This document shows positions 52,972 through 61,194 of a DNA stretch of 64,000 nt, in pieces (the first letter of the stretch is position 1; every line of letters begins with the position of its first letter). Both the position numbers and the translations under genes were made by a program. The DNA comes from an uncultured Sphingomonas sp. (GTDB taxonomy: Bacteria > Pseudomonadota > Alphaproteobacteria > Sphingomonadales > Sphingomonadaceae): NCBI RefSeq assembly GCF_913776855.1, contig NZ_CAJYQD010000039.1, forward strand, positions 1-64,000. The letters run 5' to 3'. The notes under the pieces are model-generated. The model saw only the letters and a program-made list of their open reading frames with translations, made no database searches and was not told where the DNA came from.

Positions 52972-53795
52972 TTGCCCCGCCCGCGCGTTGCCGCGTCGAT
53001 CAACAGGTTGACGCTGACCGTCAGGCTGGCGATCGCCACCGACGGCACGACGATCGCCAGCGCCCCCTCGCCCAGCCCGGTCACATTCTCGCGCACCAGC
53101 GACCCCAGATCGGCGTCGGGTGGCTGGAGGCCCAGCCCCAGGAAGCTGAGGCCGGACAGCAGCAGCACGATGAAGACGAAGCGCAGCCCGATATCGGCAA
53201 GCAACGGGCGCACCATGTTCGGAAAGATTTCCGCCAGCGCGAGGTGCAGACGTCCTTCGCCGCGCGCCCGCGCGACCTCGACATAATCCAGCCGGGCGAG
53301 GTTCACCGCCAGCGCGCGGGCGATGCGGAAATTGCCGGGGATATAGGTGAAGGCGACGATCAGCGTCAGCAGCACCAGCGACGATCCGAACACCGCCACC
53401 AGCACGAGCGCAAGGATCTTCGACGGGATCGAGATCAGCGTGTCCATGGTACGCGCGAGCAGTTCGTCGGCCCAGCGCGGCGCGACCGCCGCGGTCAGCG
53501 CGAGGCCGGTGCCGATGGTGCAGGCGATCGCCGCCGCCGCCGCCGCCAGCAGCACGGTGAAGCGCGCCCCGTCCAGCAATCGGCTCAGCACGTCACGCCC
53601 CAGATAGTCGGTGCCGAGCCAGAAATCGCGCCTGGCCCCGGCAAATACCTCCCGCGCGACGAACGCACCCTTGGGATAGGGGGCGATCCACGGGCCGACC
53701 AGCGCGATCACGATCCAGAACAGCACGACCGCCAGCCCGACCCGTCCGGTCGCCGACAGCGCGCGCGCCCGGCGCCACAGTCCGCCGCCGATCAT
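52968..53795 (-). CDS. Dpp/Opp-type ABC permease (DppC-like)
   Basis: This is an inner-membrane permease of 275 residues with six helices. The start MIGGGLWRRARALSATGRVG at 53795 overlaps the upstream permease stop (ATGA); the track ORF adds 30 codons. The N-terminal OppC region (FWLGTDYLGRDVLSRLLDGARFT) and the EAA loop YVEVARARGEGRLHLALAEIFPN are present. It pairs with the DppB-like protein and the fused ATPase. Confidence 0.93.
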   Translation of the reverse strand: MIGGGLWRRARALSATGRVGLAVVLFWIVIALVGPWIAPYPKGAFVAREVFAGARRDFWLGTDYLGRDVLSRLLDGARFTVLLAAAAAAIACTIGTGLALTAAVAPRWADELLARTMDTLISIPSKILALVLVAVFGSSLVLLTLIVAFTYIPGNFRIARALAVNLARLDYVEVARARGEGRLHLALAEIFPNMVRPLLADIGLRFVFIVLLLSGLSFLGLGLQPPDADLGSLVRENVTGLGEGALAIVVPSVAIASLTVSVNLLIDAATRGRGK

Positions 53796-54772
53796 CCGTG
53801 GCGCAATCGCGGATTGGCGAGGATCGCGACGACATCGGCGACCAGCATCAGCAGCAGATAGGTGGCGCAGAAGATCATCGCGCACGCCTGTAACAGCGGC
53901 ATGTCGCGCGAGGTGACGGCATTGACCATCAGGCTGGCAAGTCCCGGATAGTTGAAGATGGTTTCGACGATGATCGCCCCGCCCAGCAGATAGGACAGGC
54001 TGAGCGCCATCGCGTTGACGATCGGTCCGATCGCATTGGGCAGGACATGGACGAAGATCAGCCGGAGCGGCCGCACGCCCTTCAGCCGCGCCATTTCGAC
54101 ATAGGGCCGGTCGAGTTCGGCGATGACCGCCGCGCGGATCATGCGTGCCATCTGTGCGATGACGACCACCGCCAGCGACAGCACGGGCAGCGCATAGCTG
54201 CGCAGGAACTCGCCCCAGCCTTGATCGGCGCGGACCAGCGTGATCGACGGCAACCAGCGCAGTTCGACCGCGAAGACCAGCACCGCGATGGTCGCGACCA
54301 GGAATTCGGGGAGCGCGACCATGGCCAGCGTCACGAAATTGAGCGCGGTATCGAGCCGCCGCCCGCGCGCCACCGCGCTCGCCATGCCGATGGCAAAGGC
54401 GACCGGCACCGCGAGCAGCGCGGTCAGCCAGGCTAGCGTCAGGGTGTTAGGCAGCCGTTCGGCGATGATGTCGCCGACCGGCTGGTGCGCCACCAGCGAC
54501 TGGCCCGGATCGCCGACCAGCAGGCCGCCCAGCCACTGGGCGTAGCGAACCGGCGCCGGCCGATCGAGACCCATCTCGCTGCGCAGCGCATCGACCTGTG
54601 CCTGGGTTGCCCCCTGCCCCAGCGCCTCCTGCGCGGCGTCGCCCGGCAACATCGCGCTGAGCGTGAAGATCACCGCCGACACGAGCAGCAACGTGACCAG
54701 TGCCATGCCGCTTCGCTTCGCGATCAGGCGCAGCGGCACGGCCCAGCCCGACCGGGTGGCAGCCGCGCTCAT
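53792..54772 (-). CDS. Dpp/Opp-type ABC permease (DppB-like)
   Basis: This is an inner-membrane permease of 326 residues. The start MSAAATRSGWAVPLRL at 54772 overlaps the binding-protein stop (ATGA). Features are a first helix (ALVTLLLVSAVIFTLSAMLPGD), periplasmic QVDALRSEMGLDRPAPVRYAQWL, and the EAA loop YVEMARLKGVRPLRLIFVHVLPN. These are standard DppB marks. It forms the import channel with the DppC-like permease. Confidence 0.93.
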   Translation of the reverse strand: MSAAATRSGWAVPLRLIAKRSGMALVTLLLVSAVIFTLSAMLPGDAAQEALGQGATQAQVDALRSEMGLDRPAPVRYAQWLGGLLVGDPGQSLVAHQPVGDIIAERLPNTLTLAWLTALLAVPVAFAIGMASAVARGRRLDTALNFVTLAMVALPEFLVATIAVLVFAVELRWLPSITLVRADQGWGEFLRSYALPVLSLAVVVIAQMARMIRAAVIAELDRPYVEMARLKGVRPLRLIFVHVLPNAIGPIVNAMALSLSYLLGGAIIVETIFNYPGLASLMVNAVTSRDMPLLQACAMIFCATYLLLMLVADVVAILANPRLRHG

Positions 54773-56307
54773 GCGTCCCACCACACATATTCGGCAAAGG
54801 CATAGCCCATCAGGCCGCCCAGCGGGATCGGGTTCATCCCCTTCAACCGGCGGTCGATCCCGTCGAGCAGCGTGATGAACGCCGGAATGGCCAGACTGCC
54901 ATGGCGATTGATGATCGTCTGCATGTCACCGTACAGCATCTTGCGCCGCGCCGGATCGACGGTTGCCCGCGCTTCGGCAAGCAAGCGGTCGAACGGCATA
55001 CTGCGCCACCCCGCCTCGTTCATCGGCGAATTGGACGCGAACGACAGGCTGAAGGTCAGGTCGGCGGTCGGGCGCGGGTTGATGTTGCCGAAGGTCAGCG
55101 GATGCTTCATCCAGTGGGTCGACCAGTATCCGTCGCTCGGCACGCGATTGATCGCAAGGTTCAACCCGACCTGCGCGGCATGTTCCTGCAGGATCGATCC
55201 CATATCGACCGACTGGTTGGCGGCGGGCGAGACATAGACCGGCAGCCGCGCACCGACCAGCCCGGCCTTGCGGAGATGGAACCGCGCGCGGTCGAGGTCG
55301 AAGTGCCGCTGCGGCATGTTCGGATTGAACATCGGGTGGAAGGGCGGCAGCGGCTGGTCGTTGGCGATCGTCGCGAAGCCGCGGAACAGCGCGCGCTTGA
55401 TGAGTTCGCGGTCGAACAGATGCTTCATCGCAAGGATGAAATCGGCCCCGGCGGTGATCGGATTGTCCCGCCGCATCACAAGGTCGGTATAGAGGCCCGA
55501 CGGCGTTTCGACGACATCGTGGCTGCCCGACTGGCGCACGCGCCTGACCGATCCGGGACTTACCGCGATCACCGCATGGACGTCGCCTGACAGCAGCGCA
55601 TTGACCCGCGAAATCTCGTCGGGGATCGCGATCAGCTCGATCCGGTCGAGATAGGGCCGACCCGGCTTCCAGTAATTCGGATTGCGCTGCACGATCGTCC
55701 GGATACCCGGCTGGAACGCCGACAGCGTATAGGGGCCGGTGCCGTTGGCGGTCGCGAAGCTGCGCGCATCGGCATCGACGATCAGGAAATGCGACTGCGC
55801 CAGGATCGCGGGCAGTTCCGGGTTGGGCCCGGTCAGCCGCAGATGCACGTCGAGTGGCCCGGTGGCGCGCGCGCCCTGGATCTGTTCGGCGATGGTCGCG
55901 ACCTTCGATCCCGTTGCCGGGTCCTTGTGCCGCAACAGCGAATGCACCACGTCGCGCGCGGTAAGCGTCTTTCCGTTGTGAAAGGTGACGCCGCGCCGCA
56001 GGCGGATATACCAGTCGATATTGTCGCGGGTCTCGATCCGTTCGGCCAGCGCCATGCGGGCGCGGAGCTTGCCATCGAACTGGGTCAGCCCGCTGTAGAG
56101 CATATAATGCCGGATATAATCGGTCGACAGCCCGCCCTTGGCCGGGTCGAGCGTGTCGGCGGTCGAGCTGGCAAGGCTGGCGACGCGGATCGATCCGCCG
56201 CGCCGGGGCGTGGGCGGAACCGCCGCGTCGAGACCGGCCGGCAGCAGCCCGGCCGCCATCCCGCCCAGCAGCGCGCGCCGCGACAGGTCGAACGTCGCGT
56301 CGTTCAT
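54769..56307 (-). CDS. ABC transporter substrate-binding protein (SBP_bac_5), Tat-exported
   Basis: This is a periplasmic extracellular-solute-binding protein of family 5, 512 residues from the ATG at 56307. The N-terminus MNDATFDLSRRALLGGMAAGLLP has a twin-arginine motif and hydrophobic core, suggesting export by Tat. Family features are TLDPAKGGLSTDYIRHYMLYSGL, WYIRLRRGVTFHNGKTLTARDVVHSL and NGTGPYTLSAFQPG. The ligand (peptide, opine or amine conjugate) cannot be told. It is the first gene of the importer operon; palindrome 5 lies 143 bp upstream. Confidence 0.93.
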   Translation of the reverse strand: MNDATFDLSRRALLGGMAAGLLPAGLDAAVPPTPRRGGSIRVASLASSTADTLDPAKGGLSTDYIRHYMLYSGLTQFDGKLRARMALAERIETRDNIDWYIRLRRGVTFHNGKTLTARDVVHSLLRHKDPATGSKVATIAEQIQGARATGPLDVHLRLTGPNPELPAILAQSHFLIVDADARSFATANGTGPYTLSAFQPGIRTIVQRNPNYWKPGRPYLDRIELIAIPDEISRVNALLSGDVHAVIAVSPGSVRRVRQSGSHDVVETPSGLYTDLVMRRDNPITAGADFILAMKHLFDRELIKRALFRGFATIANDQPLPPFHPMFNPNMPQRHFDLDRARFHLRKAGLVGARLPVYVSPAANQSVDMGSILQEHAAQVGLNLAINRVPSDGYWSTHWMKHPLTFGNINPRPTADLTFSLSFASNSPMNEAGWRSMPFDRLLAEARATVDPARRKMLYGDMQTIINRHGSLAIPAFITLLDGIDRRLKGMNPIPLGGLMGYAFAEYVWWDA

Positions 56308-56449
56308 CGCGCCTGTCCTCCCGATCCTGTGCCGCACCGCGCCATGCCGATCCCCTGTCCTGACGATCCCAGAATAGGCGAAGCGCGGGTCAGCCCATGC
56401 CGAATTTGCCGCCCCGACGCACTTCGCGCCAATACCGTGCGGCATCGCC

Positions 56450-56464
56450 CGGCACAAAATGCCG
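56450..56464. promoter_or_regulatory. Palindrome 5 (Lrp-type operator candidate)
   Basis: CGGCA-CAAAA-TGCCG is a perfect 5-5-5 dyad with an A-rich core, 143 bp upstream of the binding-protein ATG and just past the stop of FAD oxidoreductase 2. Confidence 0.7.
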
Positions 56465-56468
56465 CGCT

Positions 56469-57746
56469 TCAGCCGCGCATATCCTTCCACTTGTAATAGG
56501 CGCCGACCAGCGGCAGGAACCATGGCTTGCCGAAATGGCCGGGGATCGCCGGCCATGGCAGGTCGGCCAGCGGGTTCGTATCCGCCTCCCCCAGCAGCGC
56601 GCGTGCCATGCGTTCGCCCATCGCCACCGACATCTGCGTGCCATGGCCGCTATAGCCGGTCGCATAATGGATGCCGTCGCGCACCCCGGCGCGCGGCAGC
56701 CGGTCGGCGGTCATGTCGACGATCCCGCCCCAGGTATAGGCTACCGGCACGTCCCTTGCCGCTGGCAGCAGCCGGGCGAGCGCCTCGACCAGCACCGCGC
56801 CGCTCTTGGCATCGCTGCTGGGCGACGACAGCGCAAAGCGGGCACGGCCGCCGAAGATCAGGCGATTATCGGCGGTCAGGCGGAAATAATTGCCGATATT
56901 GCGCATGGTCGTGACGTTGCGCCGCCCCGGCATGACCCGTTGGACCATATCGGCGTCCATCGGCGCCGTCGCGACGATGAAGCTGCCGATCGGCACGATC
57001 CGCCGCCGCAGCCAGCCGAACGGGCCGTCCATCGATGCGCCGGTCGCCAGCAACACCTCGTCCGCCTCGATCGTGCCAAGCGGGGTCGTCACCCGCTTCC
57101 CCCCCGCCCGGCCCGGTGCGATCGCCGTCACCCGTGCCCCTTCGACGATCCGCGCCCCATGGCGTGCCGCCGCTTCGGCCAGCCCGACGACGAAGCGCCC
57201 GACATGGAGCGAGGCACTGCGCGGAAAAATCAGCCCGCCATAGGCATCGGGCGAGCGGATCTCGGCGGCCAGCGCGTCGCCCGTCACATGGGCGATATCG
57301 GGTTCGACGGTCTTGGCGAGATAGTCGGCCAGCGGCGCCAGCTTGGCGGCATGTTCGGGCTTGTCCGCCAGCTTCAGCTTCCCGTTGCGCACGAAGTCGC
57401 AATCGAACCCCTCTTCGCCGACGATCGCCTCCACCCGATCGACCCCTTCGTCGAACACGCGGTAGAGCGCGACGGCCGCGTCATGCCCGATCCGTTCGGA
57501 CAGGGCGCGCAGGTCGCCGGCAAGGCCGTTGTTACACTGGCCACCGTTGCGGCCCGATGCCTCGCCCCCGATCCGCCCGCTCTCCAGCACGACGACATCG
57601 GCACCTTCCATCGCCAGCTTTCGCGCAGCGGCAAGGCCGGTCAGGCCGCCGCCGATCACCACGACCGATGCGCGCGTCGGGAACGGCGCGTCGCTTGCCC
57701 CGGAAAAACGCGGGCTGGTTTCCAGCCAATAGGATGCGAGTTTCAT
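56469..57746 (-). CDS. FAD-dependent oxidoreductase 2 (PuuB/OrdL-like)
   Basis: This is a DAO-superfamily flavoprotein resembling gamma-glutamylputrescine oxidase. The start is MKLASYWLETSPRFSG at 57746 (425 residues); the track adds 28 codons. FAD motif SVVVIGGGLTGLAAARKLAMEG is near residue 26. LESGRIGGEASGRNGGQCNNGL, YFRLTADNRLIFGGRARF and YSGHGTQMSVAMGERMARALLG are typical of PuuB/OrdL. It would oxidise an amine to an aldehyde and generate H2O2 or reduced acceptor. Two relatives of the locus palindrome and a short tandem repeat lie upstream. Confidence 0.9.
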   Translation of the reverse strand: MKLASYWLETSPRFSGASDAPFPTRASVVVIGGGLTGLAAARKLAMEGADVVVLESGRIGGEASGRNGGQCNNGLAGDLRALSERIGHDAAVALYRVFDEGVDRVEAIVGEEGFDCDFVRNGKLKLADKPEHAAKLAPLADYLAKTVEPDIAHVTGDALAAEIRSPDAYGGLIFPRSASLHVGRFVVGLAEAAARHGARIVEGARVTAIAPGRAGGKRVTTPLGTIEADEVLLATGASMDGPFGWLRRRIVPIGSFIVATAPMDADMVQRVMPGRRNVTTMRNIGNYFRLTADNRLIFGGRARFALSSPSSDAKSGAVLVEALARLLPAARDVPVAYTWGGIVDMTADRLPRAGVRDGIHYATGYSGHGTQMSVAMGERMARALLGEADTNPLADLPWPAIPGHFGKPWFLPLVGAYYKWKDMRG

Positions 57747-57795
57747 AATCCTGCCTTCGCGACCGCTGATTCCGCCCTGCCTAGCATGGGCCGAA

Positions 57796-57810
57796 CGGCA
57801 GGATGTGGCG
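57796..57810. promoter_or_regulatory. Palindrome 6b (degenerate Lrp-type site)
   Basis: CGGCA-GGATG-TGGCG has one mismatch in the right half-site (TGGCG for TGCCG), 50 bp upstream of the FAD oxidoreductase 2 ATG. Confidence 0.45.
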
Positions 57811-57815
57811 GAACG

Positions 57816-57841
57816 TCGCGAACGCAACATCGCGAACGCAA
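57816..57841. repeat. Two 12-bp direct repeats, 14-bp period
   Basis: TCGCGAACGCAA occurs at 57816-57827 and 57830-57841, between the two palindrome copies upstream of FAD oxidoreductase 2. Confidence 0.6.
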
Positions 57842-57857
57842 ACGACCGAGGATCGCG

Positions 57858-57872
57858 CGGCAGGATATGCTG
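57858..57872. promoter_or_regulatory. Palindrome 6a (Lrp-type operator candidate)
   Basis: CGGCA-GGATA-TGCTG is a 5-5-5 site with one mismatch, 112 bp upstream of the FAD oxidoreductase 2 ATG. TGCTG fits the right half of the Lrp consensus (TDCTR) better than TGCCG does. Confidence 0.6.
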
Positions 57873-57914
57873 TCATTCAGGAAGAGCGCTGGGGCGGCAT
57901 CGAATGATGCGCCA

Positions 57915-58006
<92 letters not shown>

Positions 58007-58012
58007 CGGCCT

Positions 58013-59278
58013 TTACGAAGCCGCGCCGGGGCTGTCAACGCCGCTATTCGCATTTCCTGCATTTCGTTGCGCTGGCGGCACGTCCTGGACCAGCGTACCG
58101 TGTTCGAACAGGAAGCCGGCGATGTCCGGCTTGCCCGCACCCTTCAGCACCGTCTGGATGATGATGAGCAGCGGCACGGCCAGCAATGCCCCCGGCGTAC
58201 CCCAGACCCAGCCCCAGAAGCTGAGCGTAATCAGGATCATCAGCGGGTTGATGGTCAGGCGGTGGCCTACCACCAGCGGCGTGATGACGTTCGCTTCCAC
58301 CAGATGCGCGCCGATCATGATCGCGGCGGGCAGCAATGCCCACCAGATGTCGGTAAAGGTCATCAGCCCGCCCAGCGCCAGCAGCAGCGCGGCAAAGATC
58401 GGCCCCAGATACGGGACATAGTTGAGCAGCGCGACGATCCCGCCCCACATCAGCGGCGTCGGCATCCCGATATACCACAGCGCGCCTGCGACGATGACGC
58501 CCAGCATCAGGTTGATGAGGGTGATGGTGCCGAGATAGGCCGAGGTATCGTCGACGACGTTCTGGATCACCCGCGCGGTCGCCATCGCCCCGCCGAAGCT
58601 GCTCCGACCGGTGATCGCCGCGCGGCGCAGATTGGTCCAGCCGGCCAGGAAGAAATAGATGACGAGGATCGCGAAGAACATCTCCAGCAGCGCCGACGGC
58701 GCGGAGGTCGTCACCAGATCGAGCAGCGACTGCGGCGGCGCGACGCTGCTGGCGGTCTGCTTGGCCGGCGCGGTCGCGACATTGGCGATCAGGCCGTTCA
58801 CGAACTTTTCGAGGCTGGCATAGAAATCGATCAGCGGCGCGACATTGTGCTGCACGCGGTCGATGCGGTCGGGCAGGATCTGTGCCCAGCCCCATGCCGG
58901 CACCACGATCGACGCCAACGCCCCATTGGCGACCAGCAGGAACAGCAGGACACAGAAGAATGCGGCGAGCGGCGCCGGAACGCGGTTACGCTCCTGCCAT
59001 TCCAGCAACGGGACCAGCGCGATGGCAATGACGATCGCGGCGGTCAGCGGCAGGAAGAAGCGCGCGCCCGCCTGCAACGCGAACGGCAGCGCCAGCACCA
59101 GCCCGACACCCGCGATCAGCGTCAGCGCCGCCAGCAACCGGTCGCGGCGCAGTTCCTCGGTCGGGGCATCGACCACCGCCTCGACCGGATCGGATGGCGG
59201 CGTGGCGGCCGTACCGGTCGCCCCCGCGCGATCGACCGGCGGGTGGGAAGCGATCGAGTCGGGTGCGGAATCTGCCAT
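58013..59278 (-). CDS. AI-2E family transporter (PerM-like)
   Basis: This 421-residue membrane protein has about eight helices in the AI-2E/PerM arrangement: two N-terminal pairs (ALTLIAGVGLVLALPFALQAG, FFLPLTAAIVIAIALVPLLEW), a polar periplasmic stretch, then VIYFFLAGWTNLRRAA. DTSAYLGTITLINLMLGVIVAGALW and WGGIVALLNYVPYLGPIFAALLLALGG follow. Members are assorted exporters; quorum signal transport is shown for few, so no substrate is claimed. The start at 59278 is divergent from bioF. Confidence 0.9.
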   Translation of the reverse strand: MADSAPDSIASHPPVDRAGATGTAATPPSDPVEAVVDAPTEELRRDRLLAALTLIAGVGLVLALPFALQAGARFFLPLTAAIVIAIALVPLLEWQERNRVPAPLAAFFCVLLFLLVANGALASIVVPAWGWAQILPDRIDRVQHNVAPLIDFYASLEKFVNGLIANVATAPAKQTASSVAPPQSLLDLVTTSAPSALLEMFFAILVIYFFLAGWTNLRRAAITGRSSFGGAMATARVIQNVVDDTSAYLGTITLINLMLGVIVAGALWYIGMPTPLMWGGIVALLNYVPYLGPIFAALLLALGGLMTFTDIWWALLPAAIMIGAHLVEANVITPLVVGHRLTINPLMILITLSFWGWVWGTPGALLAVPLLIIIQTVLKGAGKPDIAGFLFEHGTLVQDVPPAQRNAGNANSGVDSPGAAS

Positions 59279-59404
59279 AAACCTTGTCTAATCCCCTGTG
59301 GCGGTCCGCGCCATCGGCGGCGTAACGCACGGGCGGCGGGATTTGCGCCATCGCGGGCCGCCGGATATGGGCGTCGCCCGGCATGGCGCCGGTGGACTGG
59401 AGCG

Positions 59405-60574
59405 ATGACGGACGACCAACGGGCGCCTGCCCCCCTGCCCCCTGCTCCCCTGCCCCCTGCCCTGACACCGATCATCGAAGACCTCGACCGGCTGTCGGGC
59501 ATCGATCGGCGGCGGCGGCTGATCCCGATTGCCGGGCGCGACTTTTCCTCGAACGACTATCTGGGGCTGGCCGGGTCGCCGGACCTGCGGCACGCGGTCG
59601 AGGATGCCGTGGCGCGCGGCGTGCCCGTGGGATCGGGCGGGTCGCGGCTGTTGCGGGGCAATCATGCGGAACATGCGGCGCTGGAGGCGGAGGCCGCCGT
59701 GTTCTTCGGCAGCGAAAGTGCCCTGTGGTTCGGCAGCGGTTTTTCCGCCAATGCCGCGCTGCTGGCGACCCTGCCCCAGCGCGGCGACCTGCTCGTCCAC
59801 GACACGCTGATCCCTGCCCGCGCGCCTGCCGGGAAGCGGATGGCGCGCGCGCCATCGGTCGCGGCAGGGCATAACGATCCGGATGCGATCGAGGACGCGA
59901 TCCGCGACTGGCGGCGGCAGGGCGGCACGGGCAGCCCGTGGATCGCGGTCGAGAGCCTGTACAGCATGGACGGCGACCAAGCCCCGCTGTCGGCACTGGC
60001 AGCGGTCGCCACGCGCCACGACGCGATGCTGCTGATCGACGAGGCCCATGCGACCGGCGTGTTCGGTCCCGATGGCCGCGGCCTTGCCGCCGCGTTGGAG
60101 GGCCAGTCGAATGTCGTCACCCTGCGCACCTGCGGCAAGGCGCTGGGCAGCGAGGGGGCGTTGGTTTGCGGGCCGGCAGTGGTCACCGATTTCTTGGTGA
60201 ACCGCGCGCGCGGGTTCATATTCTCGACCGCCCCATCCCCTGTGATGGCGGCGGCGGTACGCGCCGGGCTGCGTATCCTGCGCGATGAGCCGGAGCGGCG
60301 GGCACGACTGGTTGAGTTGGTCAGGCTGGCGGCCGAGCGGCTGGGACCGCTGGGCGCAAGGGTCAGCGGGTCGCAGATCCTGCCACTGATCGTCGGAGAG
60401 GACGGCCGGGCCATGGCGCTGGCATCGGCGCTCCAGGCGCGCGGGTTCGACGTGCGCGGCATCCGCCCGCCGACCGTCCCCGCCGGGACCGCGCGGCTGC
60501 GTATCTCACTGACGCTCAATATCGACGCGGGCGACATCGCCGCGCTGGGCGATGCCATGGAGGAACTGGCATGA
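59405..60574 (+). CDS. bioF: 8-amino-7-oxononanoate synthase, PLP-stacking His replaced
   Basis: BioF condenses pimeloyl-ACP/CoA with L-alanine. The true start is [18 protein letters not shown] at 59405; the 886-codon track ORF is an artefact running over the tRNA. PLP-fold motifs are [67 protein letters not shown] and the lysine in [14 protein letters not shown]. At residue 137, where family members have His in an HAS motif stacking on PLP, this protein reads [11 protein letters not shown]. The N-terminus carries a Pro-rich slippage-prone repeat. It overlaps bioD by 4 nt. Annotation is firm; full activity is uncertain. Confidence 0.9.
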   Translation: MTDDQRAPAPLPPAPLPPALTPIIEDLDRLSGIDRRRRLIPIAGRDFSSNDYLGLAGSPDLRHAVEDAVARGVPVGSGGSRLLRGNHAEHAALEAEAAVFFGSESALWFGSGFSANAALLATLPQRGDLLVHDTLIPARAPAGKRMARAPSVAAGHNDPDAIEDAIRDWRRQGGTGSPWIAVESLYSMDGDQAPLSALAAVATRHDAMLLIDEAHATGVFGPDGRGLAAALEGQSNVVTLRTCGKALGSEGALVCGPAVVTDFLVNRARGFIFSTAPSPVMAAAVRAGLRILRDEPERRARLVELVRLAAERLGPLGARVSGSQILPLIVGEDGRAMALASALQARGFDVRGIRPPTVPAGTARLRISLTLNIDAGDIAALGDAMEELA

Positions 60575-61194
60575 CCGTGATCGTCGTCACCGGCACCGAC
60601 ACCGATGTCGGCAAGACCGTGTTCGCCGCGGCGCTGACCGGTGCGCTCGGCGCATCCTATTGGAAGCCGGTGCAGGCTGGGACCGACGACGGCACCGACC
60701 GACAGCGGGTCGCGCGGCTGGCGGGGATCGCACCCGACCGCATCCTGCCCGAAGCCTATTCCCTCGCCACCCCCTGTTCCCCGCACCGGGCGGCGGCGAT
60801 CGACGGGGTGACGATCGATCTCGACCGGCTCGTGTTGCCGCAGGTCACCGGACCGATCGTGGTCGAGGGCGCCGGCGGCGTGCTGGTGCCGATCGTCGGG
60901 ACCACGACCTTTGCCGACCTGTTCACCCGCTGGGGCCAGCCGGTAGTGCTGGTCGCGCGGACCGCGCTCGGCACGATCAACCACAGCCTGTTGTCGATCG
61001 AGGCACTGCGCGCGCGCGGGGTGCCGATCCGGGGGGTGGCGTTCATCGGCGACGCGGTGCCCGACAGCGAGGATACGATCGTCCGGCTGGGTGGAGTCCG
61101 GCGGCTGGGGCGCCTGCCCTTCGTTCGGCACCTGACGCCCGATACGCTCGCCCGTGCCTTTGCCGACGGATTCGACGTGGAGGATTTTCGATGA
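60571..61194 (+). CDS. bioD: Dethiobiotin synthase
   Basis: BioD closes the ureido ring of dethiobiotin using ATP and CO2. The P-loop [17 protein letters not shown] is at residues 5-21, with [12 protein letters not shown] and [13 protein letters not shown]. Length is 207 residues. The overlaps with bioF (ATGA) and bioA (ATGA) show a translationally coupled bioFDA operon. bioB is not in the window. Confidence 0.96.
   Translation: MTVIVVTGTDTDVGKTVFAAALTGALGASYWKPVQAGTDDGTDRQRVARLAGIAPDRILPEAYSLATPCSPHRAAAIDGVTIDLDRLVLPQVTGPIVVEGAGGVLVPIVGTTTFADLFTRWGQPVVLVARTALGTINHSLLSIEALRARGVPIRGVAFIGDAVPDSEDTIVRLGGVRRLGRLPFVRHLTPDTLARAFADGFDVEDFR

Noticed and set aside
59405-60574. Calling bioF a pseudogene
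   Set aside because: The frame is intact, length is normal and all other active-site motifs are present; only the stacking His region differs.
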